DNA from: Litchfieldella qijiaojingensis
GTDB taxonomy: Bacteria > Pseudomonadota > Gammaproteobacteria > Pseudomonadales > Halomonadaceae
Assembly: GCF_014651875.1 (NCBI RefSeq)
Contig: NZ_BMXS01000016.1
Coordinates: 1-64,000 of the forward strand
DNA: 64,000 bases
Direction: 5' to 3'
Shown here: positions 55,422 to 64,000 of the stretch, one piece after another
Position numbering within the stretch: the first letter of the stretch is position 1
Layout of the letters: the number at the start of each line of letters is the position of its first letter
Notes under the pieces: generated by a model
Database searches by the model: none
What the model saw: the letters and a program-made list of their open reading frames with translations, nothing else
What the model was told of the DNA's origin: nothing
Position numbers and translations under genes: made by a program

Positions 55422-57857
55422 TCAGAAGGCAGTGGCCCGATAGCCGGGGATGGCTTCTTCGAAATAGGTGTCGGCTCCTTGCCCCACACCGCCAAGTCCC
55501 TTGAAGACGAAGCGCAGGAAGATACCACGGTCGGTGAAATCGTCCTCAATGGTATTGGCGGTATCGTTATCCTCGATCCACTCCCGCCACACGAGCTGCA
55601 CGCCGTAACAGCAGTCGTTCCATTGCACCCCGGCAAGCTGATCCAGAGCCCGGTCGTTGGTGTTGTCGTAGAGAAAGCGACCGATCATGTCCACACGCGG
55701 ATTGAGTCGATAAGCGAAGGAAACGTCGTAATCCTCGCGGTTGAAGCCCAGCCGATCCTCCGCGTCACCGGAAGGATCGAACCCTTGGAGCTCCCAACGA
55801 TAGCCAAGGTTCAACACATGCCCGCGAGGGTCACGATATCGTAGTCCGACCGAACTCCGCTCGGTGCGGCTGAGATCGTCGTCGTACAGCCACTCGTAGC
55901 GGGTGCTCCAGCGGTCGGTGACCTGCCAGTCGAGCCGCGTGACCACTGGCGAGCGCTCACGGGTAGCCTGATAGAACCGCTCGAAGTTACGCTCGGGAGG
56001 CAGGGTATCGGGGTCCCCGGCTATGTCGATCGTACGGTCGTCGAAGAACACCGCCTGCCCCACCCCCAGGGAGAAGCGCTGGCGGCCGGTATCGTCCTCG
56101 AGAAACCGGGTGGTGGCCGCGTAGGAGAGGCGGTTGAGGTCGCCGACACGGTCCGAGCCGGTGAAGCGATATGGCGACCACAATTGATTCCAGGAGAACG
56201 CCCGCTCGTCAGTGTCGAAATCGGGGAACTCGCTCTGGTCGCGGGTCGGCACGTAAGCATAGTTGAGTCGCGGCTCCAGGGTCTGGAGATAGCCCTCGCC
56301 ACGGATGTCGAGCTCACGCTCGAAAATCAAGCCGGCATCGACGGTCGATACCGGCACCGTGCGTGACGGCGTCGTGTCGAAGTCGGTCTGGCGCTCGCCA
56401 TAATCGAGCTCGTAGGCGGTATGCAGCATCTCGACACGCGGCTCGAGAAAGCCCCAGCTCGGCTCGGCGCGCCAGCCCACTGCCGGCGACAGGTGCAGCC
56501 GGCCGCCAACGGCCGACTCGCGCAATGGTACGCGTGTCTCGTCAACGTCACGCCAGAAGTAGGTGGCGTTGGAGCGCCACTGTTGATAGAAGCCGTTGTC
56601 CTGGCGCCAGCGTGCATTGGCGGTCAGGCTCGGCAGCCGGTAGAACGGCTTGTTGCGATCGAGCAGCGGCTCCTCGAGTTTCTGGAAGCCTTGCGCACGC
56701 GCCTCGAGCTGCCACAGGCTGCCACGATAGTCGAGCCGTGCCAGGCGCAGCAGATTGTTGGTCTCGCGCTCACCGAAGCTGCGCCCGAAATCGTCGAAGT
56801 AACGGCCGTCGCTGGCGCTGCCATAGCGCAGGTTGTAGCGCAAGCGTGGCGAGAAGCGACCGACATGTTGATAGTCGACGTACCAACGGTCCTCGCCCTC
56901 GAAGCGTCGCGAAGAGACATCGGGGTCTCTGTCGCTGCCCCCTTTGTCGCTGGACAGGAAGGCTCCCTCGAACGTACCGGCATCGCTGGGGAACAGGTAA
57001 CGGAATTCCCCTCCCAGCAACAACCCATGCTCGGTGAGCCAGCGTGGGGTGATGGTGGCATCATAGTTCGGTGCCAGGTTGAGGTAGTAAGGCTGGGCGT
57101 AGTCGAATGAATCGCTGGACAGCCCCAATGCCGGCCACAGGAAGCCGGTCTGGCGGCGGTCATCGATGGGGAAACGCACCCAAGGCCAGTAGAAGACCGG
57201 CACCCGACTGACCTCCAGGCGCGCATGACGGGCCGTACCGAAACCACTCTCACGATCGAGCACGATATCGTTGCTGACCAGGCGCCATAGGTCGTCGCCC
57301 GGCTCGCAGGTGGTGAAACTTGCCTCGGTCAAGCGATAGCGACCATCTTCCAGGCGCTGCAGCCGCTGGGCATCGCCCCGCAGGCGATGGTCATGAACCA
57401 CATAGTGGGCCGTATCGACTTGGGCGGCATCGCTTTCGAGGGATACCTCGGCATCATCACCGCGCACCAACAGGCCTTGATCGCGCAATGCCAGCGGGCC
57501 CGAGGCGAAGGCACGGTCGCGTTCGGCATTGACCCGCACCTGGGGCGCTTCGAGCTGACTGTCGTTACGACGCAGGATCACTTCGCCGCCGAGAATCGTC
57601 TCACCATCCGCACCGTAGCTGGCGGTATCGGACACCGCGCGCACCTGTGCGGGAACGTCACCGGGCGGCAGCCGGTACTCGGGCATCACGTAACGACCGC
57701 GACACAGTGCGTCGGGGGGCACGTCCTCTCCCCACGCTTGCCAATCCAGCATGCCGGCGGGCAAGGGCTCTGGAGGTGCGGCCAAAACAGGGCTGATCGA
57801 CAGGCCGATACCACTTACCATTCCGGCCAGTACAGTCCAGTAGTGTCGCTTGCCCAT
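55422..57857 (-). CDS. lptD: LPS-assembly outer membrane protein LptD
   Basis: 811-residue outer-membrane barrel that with LptE inserts lipopolysaccharide into the outer leaflet. A signal peptide (about 1-26, ending PVLAAPP), an OstA/beta-jellyroll domain (about 60-200), then a C-terminal 26-strand-type barrel rich in aromatic, alternating segments. The four disulfide Cys of the family are present: C52 (ALCRGRY), C184 (TTCEPGDD) and the adjacent pair in QWNDCCYGVQLVW near residue 766. It is the first gene of the lptD-surA-pdxA-rsmA-apaG-apaH operon; a TATAAT box lies about 35 bp upstream on the minus strand. Confidence 0.96.
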   Translation of the reverse strand: MGKRHYWTVLAGMVSGIGLSISPVLAAPPEPLPAGMLDWQAWGEDVPPDALCRGRYVMPEYRLPPGDVPAQVRAVSDTASYGADGETILGGEVILRRNDSQLEAPQVRVNAERDRAFASGPLALRDQGLLVRGDDAEVSLESDAAQVDTAHYVVHDHRLRGDAQRLQRLEDGRYRLTEASFTTCEPGDDLWRLVSNDIVLDRESGFGTARHARLEVSRVPVFYWPWVRFPIDDRRQTGFLWPALGLSSDSFDYAQPYYLNLAPNYDATITPRWLTEHGLLLGGEFRYLFPSDAGTFEGAFLSSDKGGSDRDPDVSSRRFEGEDRWYVDYQHVGRFSPRLRYNLRYGSASDGRYFDDFGRSFGERETNNLLRLARLDYRGSLWQLEARAQGFQKLEEPLLDRNKPFYRLPSLTANARWRQDNGFYQQWRSNATYFWRDVDETRVPLRESAVGGRLHLSPAVGWRAEPSWGFLEPRVEMLHTAYELDYGERQTDFDTTPSRTVPVSTVDAGLIFERELDIRGEGYLQTLEPRLNYAYVPTRDQSEFPDFDTDERAFSWNQLWSPYRFTGSDRVGDLNRLSYAATTRFLEDDTGRQRFSLGVGQAVFFDDRTIDIAGDPDTLPPERNFERFYQATRERSPVVTRLDWQVTDRWSTRYEWLYDDDLSRTERSSVGLRYRDPRGHVLNLGYRWELQGFDPSGDAEDRLGFNREDYDVSFAYRLNPRVDMIGRFLYDNTNDRALDQLAGVQWNDCCYGVQLVWREWIEDNDTANTIEDDFTDRGIFLRFVFKGLGGVGQGADTYFEEAIPGYRATAF

Positions 57858-57889
57858 CTTCCTCGGTGTCCTTGACGAATGGAATCGGT

Positions 57890-57895
57890 ATTATA
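57890..57895 (-). promoter_or_regulatory. Candidate -10 box of the lptD operon
   Basis: Perfect TATAAT on the minus strand (preceded directly by TG), 33 bp upstream of the lptD ATG. No good -35 hexamer was found at 16-18 nt (GAAGAC or AAGACG), so the promoter may depend on an activator or on the upstream TG. Confidence 0.4.
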
Positions 57896-58008
57896 CAGGC
57901 CGCACGTTGCACGTCTTCCCTGCATAGCCTCGCCTTGAGCACGGCAGGGGCCAGCATGCGGCGCTGCCATCAGTCCGTCAACCGAGATCACCCGAGCAAG
58001 GACCGAGG

Positions 58009-59061
58009 ATGCTACAGGCCACTCCCCCCGAGCGACTCGACAAGATGCGCCACTGGATCGCCCAGCGCCAAGCCCTGGCCCCATCCGACGTCTCATTGCG
58101 CCTGGCCGCCGGCGATGCCAGCTTTCGCCGCTATTTCCGCCTGACGCTGCCCGACGGCGGCACCCGTATGGTGATGGACGCACCGCCGTTCCAGGAAAGC
58201 GACAACACACTCCGCTTCGTGACCATCGCCCAGGAATGGCGACGGGCGGGGCTCCCGGTACCGCACCTCTACATCGCGGATCAGGAAGCCGGCTTCGTGG
58301 AACTCGAGGACCTAGGCGACACCGCTCTGCAACAGAACTTTACCGGCATCGACGACCCGGCGACCCTGGCCTGGCACGAGCGTGCCATCGAACTGCTCGA
58401 ACGGCTCCAGTCACACGCGCCGATCGCGACACTTCCTCCTTATGACGAGGCGCTGTTGGGACGCGAACTCGACCTGTTTCCCGAATGGTGCCTCGAGCGA
58501 CTGCTGGGTATCACTCCCCCCAGCACCTGGCATGAGCTGCGCCAGACCCTGATCGATGATGCCCTGCGACAGCCGAGCGTCGCAGTGCATCGTGACTTCG
58601 ATGCCATGAACCTGATGGTCCGCGATGATGCCCTGTATCTGATCGATTTCCAGGATGCAGTGGCCGGCCCACTGACCTACGACCTGATCTCGTTGTTGCG
58701 TGGCCGTTACTGCCGTTTCAACGAGGCTCGCTACGCAGCCTGGATCGAGGCCTTTCGTCGGCGGGCAATCGCTGACGGCCGCCTGGATAGCGACATCGAT
58801 ACCGAGACATTCCGCTACCTGGCCGACGCCATGGCCGCCCAGCGCTCGCTCAAGGTACTTGGCATCTTCTGCCGGCTGACATTACGCGACAACAAGGCCG
58901 GCTATCTGGCACGATTGCCACACTTCCTCGCTCACTTGCAGGACAGCCTGGCCCCTTGGCCAGTCTTCGATGACGTCAGTGCCTGGCTCGTGGATTCCTT
59001 CGCCCCAGCGTTGAATGCCGAGCTACAATGCCGCGGCATCACCACAGGAGGGGCATCATGA
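58009..59061 (+). CDS. amgK: N-acetylmuramate/N-acetylglucosamine anomeric kinase
   Basis: 350-residue sugar kinase of the aminoglycoside phosphotransferase fold, used in peptidoglycan recycling to make MurNAc-1-phosphate. Motifs: DASFRRYFRLTLPDGGTRMV (nucleotide loop), the catalytic loop VHRDFDAMNLMV (H-x-D-x4-N), and LIDFQDAVAGPLTYDLISLL (metal Asp). It overlaps murU by 4 bp (ATGA), the standard amgK-murU pair that bypasses de novo UDP-MurNAc synthesis and lowers sensitivity to fosfomycin in Pseudomonas. It is divergent from lptD across 151 bp. Confidence 0.92.
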   Translation: MLQATPPERLDKMRHWIAQRQALAPSDVSLRLAAGDASFRRYFRLTLPDGGTRMVMDAPPFQESDNTLRFVTIAQEWRRAGLPVPHLYIADQEAGFVELEDLGDTALQQNFTGIDDPATLAWHERAIELLERLQSHAPIATLPPYDEALLGRELDLFPEWCLERLLGITPPSTWHELRQTLIDDALRQPSVAVHRDFDAMNLMVRDDALYLIDFQDAVAGPLTYDLISLLRGRYCRFNEARYAAWIEAFRRRAIADGRLDSDIDTETFRYLADAMAAQRSLKVLGIFCRLTLRDNKAGYLARLPHFLAHLQDSLAPWPVFDDVSAWLVDSFAPALNAELQCRGITTGGAS

Positions 59062-59738
59062 AGGCCATGATCCTTGCCGCTGGCCTCGGCACACGCATGC
59101 GCCCCCTGACCGACCATTGCCCCAAGCCACTGTTGCCGGTGGCCGGCAAGCCGTTGATCGTACATCACCTGGAACGCCTGGCCGCGGCCGGCATCCACGA
59201 GGTGGTGATCAATGTCAGCTATCGTGCCGAGCAAATCATCGACACCTTGGGCGATGGCCACCAGCACGGGATTTCCATTGCCTGGAGCCGCGAGGACTCG
59301 CCGCTGGAAACCGGCGGAGGCATTCGCCAGGCACTGCCCCTGCTGGGTGAAGCCCCCTTCCTGCTGGTCAACGGCGACATCTGGTGCGATGCCGATTTGA
59401 ATGATCTGCCGCAACTAGGCAACGACCTGGCCCACCTGTGGCTGGTCGACAACCCCGATCATCATCCCGAAGGCGATTTCCATCTCGATACCAACTGCCG
59501 AGTGCACGAGTCAGGCACGCCGCGCCTGACCTTCGCCGGAATCAGCCTGATCGCCCCGGCGCTGGTCGCCGACCGGCCACCCGGCGCTTTCGCCCTGGCC
59601 CCGCTGCTGCGTCGCGCCATCGCCGACGGCCGCGTGGGAGGCCGCCACCATCGCGGCCAGTGGATCGATGTCGGCACTCCGGAGCGTCTGCGACGGCTCG
59701 ACGCCTGGCTGAGCGACACGAACCAATCTCGCGGCTGA
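59058..59738 (+). CDS. murU: N-acetylmuramate alpha-1-phosphate uridylyltransferase
   Basis: 226-residue nucleotidyltransferase that turns MurNAc-1-phosphate from AmgK into UDP-MurNAc. The N-terminal signature is AMILAAGLGTRMRPLTDHCP then KPLLPVAGKPLI, followed by INVSYRAEQI and ETGGGIRQALPLLG, with NGDIWCDADL as the metal-binding Asp region. The start ATG at 59058 lies within the amgK stop, so translation is coupled. Confidence 0.93.
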   Translation: MKAMILAAGLGTRMRPLTDHCPKPLLPVAGKPLIVHHLERLAAAGIHEVVINVSYRAEQIIDTLGDGHQHGISIAWSREDSPLETGGGIRQALPLLGEAPFLLVNGDIWCDADLNDLPQLGNDLAHLWLVDNPDHHPEGDFHLDTNCRVHESGTPRLTFAGISLIAPALVADRPPGAFALAPLLRRAIADGRVGGRHHRGQWIDVGTPERLRRLDAWLSDTNQSRG

Positions 59739-59812
59739 GCCCGGTGCCCCAGCGGTGCTATGCTGCGCCCATAGCGATAATGACATTCACCTCTACCAAG
59801 GAACCCCTGCCC

Positions 59813-60232
59813 ATGAAAGCCAGTATCAAGTGGACCGATGGTCGCCAGTTCGTCGCTGAGTCGGGGAGCGGCCATAGCGTGGTCATCGACGGCCCCCCCG
59901 AGCACGGCGGACGCAATACCGGTCCAAGACCCATGGAAATGATGCTGATGGGCATGGGCGCCTGCACTGCCTTCGACGTGCTGCAGATCCTTGAAAAGTC
60001 GCGCGCGCCGGTCAGCGACTGCGTGGCGAGCCTCGAGGCCGAGCGCGCCGACGAGACGCCTAGCGTGTTCACCAAGATTCACGTGCACTTCACGGTCAGC
60101 GGCACGGGGCTCAAGGAGGCCCACGTCAAGCGTGCCGTGGAGCTATCCGCGGAGAAGTATTGCAGCGCCTCGATCATGCTCGCCAGAGGCGGTGTCGAAG
60201 TGTCACATTCCTATACTATTGTCGAGGACTGA
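59813..60232 (+). CDS. OsmC family protein (YhfA-like)
   Basis: 139-residue OsmC/Ohr-fold protein. The two redox Cys expected for the family are present: MGMGACTAFDVLQIL (about residue 52) and SAEKYCSASIML (about 118). The N-terminal block ESGSGHSVVIDGPPEHGG and the Met-rich RPMEMMLMGMGACT match the YhfA subgroup rather than Ohr. It probably reduces organic peroxides or has a related thiol role; YhfA itself is poorly characterised. The ATG at 59813 has AAGGA 10 nt upstream. It stands alone between murU and speD. Confidence 0.88.
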   Translation: MKASIKWTDGRQFVAESGSGHSVVIDGPPEHGGRNTGPRPMEMMLMGMGACTAFDVLQILEKSRAPVSDCVASLEAERADETPSVFTKIHVHFTVSGTGLKEAHVKRAVELSAEKYCSASIMLARGGVEVSHSYTIVED

Positions 60233-60450
60233 GCGAAGTGAGGCGGTCGGCCGCGACCGTGACAAAAAAATCTTCTCGGGCGGGTGCGCCGCCCGCGCGG
60301 GATGTGCATAATACGCGGCTTCGTTCACCAACGAAGACGTAGATTCATGATGCCGGAATATCCCGTTCGGCCATGGATTTCTCGTTTTCGATGTGGGTTC
60401 CGGCGCAGGCTCGTCGGGTAGCACTCACCTACCATCAGGGAGGCTCGGAA
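60233..60450. other. 218-bp region upstream of speD
   Basis: It contains a CGGTCG/CGACCG hairpin (about 60243-60258) and an AT-rich tract followed by GTGCATAATACG, a possible -10 (CATAAT about 60306-60311) without a matching -35. No gene was seen. Confidence 0.3.
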
Positions 60451-61245
60451 GTGACCGATAATCTCCGACTCCATGGGTTCAACAACCTGACCAGCTCGCT
60501 GAGCTTCAACATCTACGATATCTGCTATGCCAAGACCGAAGAGCAGCGCAAGGCTTATATCGACTATATCGACGAGCTGTACAACGCCGAGCGCCTGACG
60601 CAGATATTGAAGGATGTGACCAATATCATCGGCGCCCATGTGCTCAATATCGCTCGCCAGGATTACGAGCCCCATGGCGCCAGCGTGACCATCCTGATTG
60701 CCGAGCACGAACTGGACGAGACCAATCCGGAGCAGGTCGAGCCAGGGCCGGGTCCACTACCGGAAACCGTGGTCGGCCACCTGGACAAGAGCCATGTGAC
60801 GGTGCACAGCTATCCCGAGTCGCACCCCGACAACGGCATCAGCACCTTCCGCCTGGACATCGACGTCTCGACCTGCGGCATGATCAGCCCGCTGAAGGCG
60901 CTGAACTACCTGATCCACAGCTTCGACTCCGATATCGTCACCATGGACTACCGCGTCCGAGGCTTCACTCGCGACGTCGACGGCAAGAAGCTGTTCATCG
61001 ACCACGACATCACCTCGATCCAGGACTACCTGGCCGAGGACACCAAGAACGCCTACCAGATGGTCGATGTCAACGTCTATCAGGAAAACATGTTCCACAC
61101 CAAGATGCTGCTCAAGGACTTCGAGCTGAACAACTACCTGTTCGGCACATCGAGCCGCGACCTCACGTTCGAGGAAGCTCGCAATATCGAGGACCGCCTG
61201 CGCAAGGAAATGCTCGAGATCTTCTACTCGCGCAACCTGGACTGA
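60451..61245 (+). CDS. speD: S-adenosylmethionine decarboxylase proenzyme (SpeD class 1A)
   Basis: 264 residues, the same length as E. coli SpeD. It makes decarboxylated SAM for spermidine synthesis and self-cleaves to form a pyruvoyl cofactor. The cleavage site is in [15 protein letters not shown], at about K113-S114, with Ser114 becoming the pyruvoyl group. [13 protein letters not shown]-like [20 protein letters not shown] and [21 protein letters not shown]-type blocks are conserved. The GTG at 60451 is chosen (GGGAGG 7 nt upstream; matches the E. coli start); the frame is open further upstream. A heptamer array starts within its stop codon. Confidence 0.94.
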   Translation: MTDNLRLHGFNNLTSSLSFNIYDICYAKTEEQRKAYIDYIDELYNAERLTQILKDVTNIIGAHVLNIARQDYEPHGASVTILIAEHELDETNPEQVEPGPGPLPETVVGHLDKSHVTVHSYPESHPDNGISTFRLDIDVSTCGMISPLKALNYLIHSFDSDIVTMDYRVRGFTRDVDGKKLFIDHDITSIQDYLAEDTKNAYQMVDVNVYQENMFHTKMLLKDFELNNYLFGTSSRDLTFEEARNIEDRLRKEMLEIFYSRNLD

Positions 61246-61311
61246 GACGGAAGACGGAAGACGGAAGACGGAAGACGGAAGACGGAAGACGGAAGACGGA
61301 AGACGGAAGAC
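61245..61311. repeat. Heptanucleotide tandem array AGACGGA, about 9.6 copies
   Basis: Perfect 7-bp units begin at the last base of the speD stop codon and end 24 bp before the terminator stem. Same period as the 31984-32077 array, different unit. Confidence 0.95.
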
Positions 61312-61334
61312 AAGGATAGCTTCGTCCAGGAATC

Positions 61335-61369
61335 GAAAACCCCGCCAGGCACAGCTTGACGGGGTTTTC
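61335..61369 (+). terminator. Terminator of speD
   Basis: GAAAACCCCG / CGGGGTTTTC 10-bp stem with a 15-nt partly paired loop, followed by TTCTTTCTT on the plus strand. Confidence 0.85.
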
Positions 61370-61398
61370 TTCTTTCTTGCGCCTTCCTCTCTTACCCC

Positions 61399-62040
61399 TC
61401 AGATTCGATAAACGCTCTTGGTCATCACCTTGGACATCAGACGCATGCCCAACTTCACCGGCAATGGGAAGCGTGCGCCACCGGCTTCCAGCGCCCAACG
61501 TTCGTGATGGGCCTCGTCCTCGCGCATCTGCTCGAGTATCTTCCGCGAGCGGCGGTCGCCGGCAGGCATTTGTCGCAGGTGATCGTCGAGATGCTTGCCG
61601 ACCTGCTCTTCAGTGGCGGCGACGAAGCCCAGACTGACCCGGTCGCCCACCGCACCGGCCACGGCACCCAATCCGAAGGAAGCGGCATAGAACACCGGAT
61701 TCAGCACGCTGGTGTGGCCATGCAGCTCCTGTAGGCGGGCATCGCACCAAGCCAGGTGATCGATCTCCTCCTGGGCAGCCTGTTCCATCTGCTCGCGCAT
61801 GTCCGCGAGCTTGGCGGTCAACCCCTGGCCCTGATAGAGCGCCTGGGCGCATACCTCGCCCGTGTGGTTGATGCGCATCAATCCCACCGCATGCTCGCGT
61901 TCGGCCTCGTTCATCGGTTCGTCGACGATATCCGTCGCCGGTGACGGCCGTGACGGCTGGGCCGCGTGGGGCACCAGGGTTCGCAGCACGGTATCGAATT
62001 GATGGATCAAGCGGTCGGCACGTGAAAGCTGACGCGTCAT
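61399..62040 (-). CDS. coq7: Ubiquinone biosynthesis hydroxylase Coq7
   Basis: 213-residue di-iron monooxygenase that hydroxylates the demethoxyubiquinone ring late in ubiquinone synthesis (replacing UbiF of E. coli). Iron ligand motifs: [16 protein letters not shown] (Glu), [10 protein letters not shown] (E-x2-H), [15 protein letters not shown], and [11 protein letters not shown] (E-x2-H). The C-terminus [18 protein letters not shown] is the membrane-associating end. The ATG at 62040 has AGGGA 7-8 nt upstream. It is convergent with speD. Confidence 0.95.
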   Translation of the reverse strand: MTRQLSRADRLIHQFDTVLRTLVPHAAQPSRPSPATDIVDEPMNEAEREHAVGLMRINHTGEVCAQALYQGQGLTAKLADMREQMEQAAQEEIDHLAWCDARLQELHGHTSVLNPVFYAASFGLGAVAGAVGDRVSLGFVAATEEQVGKHLDDHLRQMPAGDRRSRKILEQMREDEAHHERWALEAGGARFPLPVKLGMRLMSKVMTKSVYRI

Positions 62041-62098
62041 GGTGGCATCCCTGTGGCTGATGGCAACCATTCTACCTTGCCCTTGGCTCGGAATGAAC

Positions 62099-62120
62099 GA
62101 GGCCCCGAAAACGGGGCCTC
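62099..62120 (-). terminator. Hairpin after the HIT gene
   Basis: GAGGCCCCG / CGGGGCCTC perfect 9-bp stem with an AAAA loop, 72 bp beyond the HIT gene stop; the minus-strand 3' side is GTTCATTCC. Confidence 0.65.
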
Positions 62121-62191
62121 ACGGTAAACAGGATGCACCGATGCGTCGTCCGCTTGATTCGCCGCGCCTCGTTCGGGTCGAACGGCGCCAG

Positions 62192-62533
62192 CTACCCAGC
62201 CGGCCATGTGAAGCGCCGACCGCCCATCAGGTGCATATGTATATGGTAGACCGTTTGGCCGCCCTTTTCATTGCAATTCAGTACCACTCGATAGCCATCC
62301 TCGGCAAAGCCGTATTCCTTGGCCAGCTTGGCCGCAGCGAACGACAACCGCCCCACCAGCGGCAGATTGTCTTCCTCCAGATCATTCAAGGTGGCGACAT
62401 GTTGCTTGGGGACGAGCAGCACATGAGTCGGCGCCTGGGGATTGATGTCGTTGAACGCCAGAACATCCTCGTCTTCATAGACGATGTCGGCGGGAATATC
62501 GCGATTGATGATCTTGCAGAACAAGCAGTCCAT
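62192..62533 (-). CDS. hinT: Histidine triad (HIT) nucleotide-binding protein
   Basis: 113-residue HINT-type hydrolase of adenosine phosphoramidates and related AMP conjugates. MDCLFCKIINRDIPADIVYE is the standard start with the zinc-binding C-x2-C. LAFNDINPQAPTHVLLVPK is the substrate region. The catalytic triad motif is VYHIHMHLMGGR. The length is family-typical. It stands alone, divergent from the sugar ABC transporter, with a hairpin downstream. Confidence 0.93.
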   Translation of the reverse strand: MDCLFCKIINRDIPADIVYEDEDVLAFNDINPQAPTHVLLVPKQHVATLNDLEEDNLPLVGRLSFAAAKLAKEYGFAEDGYRVVLNCNEKGGQTVYHIHMHLMGGRRFTWPAG

Positions 62534-62709
62534 GGATCACTCCAGTTCGAATTGAGGCTGAATGATGCCGTCAGGGCAAGAGGTTACCCTCGCACGGCAC
62601 TGTTGTCAGTCCATATGCTCTGTCATCGGTGCCAGACAGGGCCCCGCTTGCCGAACTAGACATTGGTCGAAAGCCTGTTGACCTACCATCAGGAGCCACC
62701 TAGCCTGCG

Positions 62710-62729
62710 AAATGTTGACGTTAACATTT
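62710..62729. promoter_or_regulatory. LacI-family operator upstream of the sugar ABC transporter
   Basis: AAATGTTGACGTTAACATTT is a 20-bp palindrome with one mismatched pair and the central CG typical of LacI/GalR operators. It lies 60 bp before the binding-protein ATG. The repressor gene is not in the window. Confidence 0.6.
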
Positions 62730-62788
62730 ATGTGATGTCAGCACCCACTCACCCCACAAGCGATACAAGAACAAGCCTGGAGCACACC

Positions 62789-63727
62789 ATGACATTCCGC
62801 GAGATCACAGGATATTTCTGCAAGACCGCCCTCATCGCCGCCTGCTCGGCCACCATGGCCACGGGCACCGCGGTGGCCGATGACCATAGCCTGAAAATCG
62901 GCATGTCCTTTCAAGAGCTCAACAACCAGTACTTCGTGACCATGCAAGAGGCGCTAGAGGCCGCTGCCGATAGCCTCGGGGCCGAGCTAATCATCACCGA
63001 TGCCCGCCATGACGTGGCCAAGCAAGTCAACGACGTCGAGGACATGGTCCAGCGCGGCATCGATATCCTGCTGCTCAACCCCACTGACTCGGTGGGTGTC
63101 GAAACGGCGGTGCTGGCCGCCGAGCAAGCCGGCGTAACCACAGTCGCGATCGATGCTCAAGCCAACGGTCCCGTGGACGGCTTCGTGGGCTCGAAGAACT
63201 TCGACGCCGGCTACAAGGCTTGTGACTACCTGGCCCAGCAACTCGGCGGTGAAGGCCAGGTAGCCCTGCTGGACGGCATTCCGGTAGTGCCGATTCTGCA
63301 GCGCATCGAAGGCTGCACGGCCGCCCTCGACGAATACACCGGCATCGAGATCGTCGACAAGCAGAATGGGCGCCAGGAACGCACCCATGCCATGACGGTG
63401 ACGGAGAACATCATCCAGGCTCATCCCGATCTCAACGGCCTGTTCAGCGTCAATGACATCGGTTCCCTGGGGGCGCTGATCGCCATCGAAGCCGGCGGCA
63501 AGGACATCAAGCTGGTCAGCGTCGACGGTCATCCCGAAGCCATCGAGGCAATCAAGCGTCCCGATTCCGCCTTCATCGCCACCTCGGCGCAATACCCCCG
63601 CGACATGGTGCGCCTGGGTCTCGGCCTGGGCCTGGCCAAGCACTGGGGTGCCAGCACCGCACCCGCGGAAATTCCCATCGATGTGGAACTGATCGATCGA
63701 GAAAAAGCCGCCAACTTCAGCTGGTAA
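62789..63727 (+). CDS. Sugar ABC transporter periplasmic binding protein (CUT2/RbsB-like)
   Basis: 312-residue exported solute-binding protein: signal peptide about 1-30 (ending TAVADDHS), then the type 1 periplasmic fold. Features: IGMSFQELNNQYFVTMQEAL, QVNDVEDMVQRGIDILLLNP, and SVDGHPEAIEAIKRP resemble ribose, allose and inositol binding proteins (RbsB group). The ATG at 62789 with GGAG upstream gives a normal signal peptide; the frame is open from 62663. An ATPase gene follows after 58 bp. The exact sugar is not predictable. Confidence 0.88.
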   Translation: MTFREITGYFCKTALIAACSATMATGTAVADDHSLKIGMSFQELNNQYFVTMQEALEAAADSLGAELIITDARHDVAKQVNDVEDMVQRGIDILLLNPTDSVGVETAVLAAEQAGVTTVAIDAQANGPVDGFVGSKNFDAGYKACDYLAQQLGGEGQVALLDGIPVVPILQRIEGCTAALDEYTGIEIVDKQNGRQERTHAMTVTENIIQAHPDLNGLFSVNDIGSLGALIAIEAGGKDIKLVSVDGHPEAIEAIKRPDSAFIATSAQYPRDMVRLGLGLGLAKHWGASTAPAEIPIDVELIDREKAANFSW

Positions 63728-63785
63728 TCCCTACCGCAGACGCTGACAACGTGTGCCGCCAGCGGCGGCACACGAGGGTATCCCC

Positions 63786-64000
63786 ATGACACCATTACTT
63801 TCCCTGAGACACATCTCGAAGTCGTTCCCCGGGGTCCGGGCCTTGCACGATGTGTCGCTCGATGTCCACGCCGGCGAGGTGCATGCCTTGCTCGGCGAGA
63901 ACGGGGCCGGCAAATCGACCCTGATGAAGATCCTCTGCGGTATCTACCGCCAGGACGAGGGCAAGATCGTCATCGACGGCAAGGCCTGCGACTTCCACGG
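63786..64000 (+). CDS. Sugar ABC transporter ATP-binding protein, N-terminal part (cut by window edge)
   Basis: 71 codons visible to the window end. It starts [20 protein letters not shown] and has a perfect Walker [16 protein letters not shown], typical of RbsA/MglA-type double ATPases of the CUT2 class. The ATG at 63786 follows GAGGG. It is the second gene of the transporter operon; the permease gene should lie beyond the edge. The remaining domains are not visible. Confidence 0.9.
   Translation, partial: MTPLLSLRHISKSFPGVRALHDVSLDVHAGEVHALLGENGAGKSTLMKILCGIYRQDEGKIVIDGKACDFH

Noticed and set aside
60306-60311. CATAAT as a firm speD promoter
   Set aside because: No acceptable -35 at 15-19 nt; left as a note only.

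Overview
The window is high-GC, gene-dense DNA from a gammaproteobacterium. It most resembles a moderately halophilic Halomonadaceae (Halomonas/Chromohalobacter type). The reasons are two tandem BCCT osmolyte transporters, a full glycine betaine degradation gene set, proteins close to Pseudomonas-type homologues, and the classic rpsU-dnaG-rpoD and lptD-surA-pdxA-rsmA-apaG-apaH operons. No rRNA, tRNA, CRISPR, phage or insertion sequence was seen. The genus is an inference from memory of protein families; no search was run.

Positions 1-41,300 are dominated by catabolism of glycine betaine and its one-carbon by-products. The 5' end of glyA lies at the left edge. gbcA/gbcB (betaine to dimethylglycine) are divergent. 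The minus-strand run dipeptidase - DUF5943 - dgcA - dgcB - etfA - etfB takes dimethylglycine to sarcosine. gbdR (AraC/GlxA type) is the expected activator. frmA-frmB oxidise formaldehyde through glutathione to formate, and a molybdenum NAD-type formate dehydrogenase (fdsA plus a fused fdsG-fdsB) takes formate to CO2. sdaA deaminates serine to pyruvate. Two LysR genes face frmA and sdaA, each with a plausible T-N11-A operator. Sarcosine oxidase genes are not in the window and may lie beyond the left edge, downstream of glyA. Interspersed are an AEC transporter, an orphan cyclohexadienyl-dehydratase-like protein, a PQQ sugar dehydrogenase, a PRC-barrel protein, a DnaQ-like exonuclease with a CNMP/CBS/DUF294 protein, a DUF4168 protein, an EamA transporter and mtgA.

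A separate unit sits at 7,033-10,969. It holds a sensor kinase, an NtrC-family sigma-54 activator, and two minus-strand genes for small exported low-complexity proteins. Upstream of the lipoprotein gene is a good -24/-12 sigma-54 promoter with two palindromes at enhancer-like distance, so the two-component system may control this pair. This is the best candidate here for an undescribed small regulatory system.

Positions 41,300-62,600 are conserved housekeeping genes: rpoD, dnaG, rpsU; tsaD; plsY; folB-folK; cca-glpE; apaH-apaG-rsmA-pdxA-surA-lptD; amgK-murU (peptidoglycan recycling); an OsmC protein; speD; coq7; and a HIT protein. The right edge starts a sugar ABC transporter (binding protein, then a truncated ATPase) behind a LacI-type operator.

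Heptanucleotide tandem arrays occur at 31,984-32,077 (about 13.4 copies, inside the dgc operon) and 61,245-61,311 (about 9.6 copies, starting on the speD stop codon), with degenerate relatives elsewhere.
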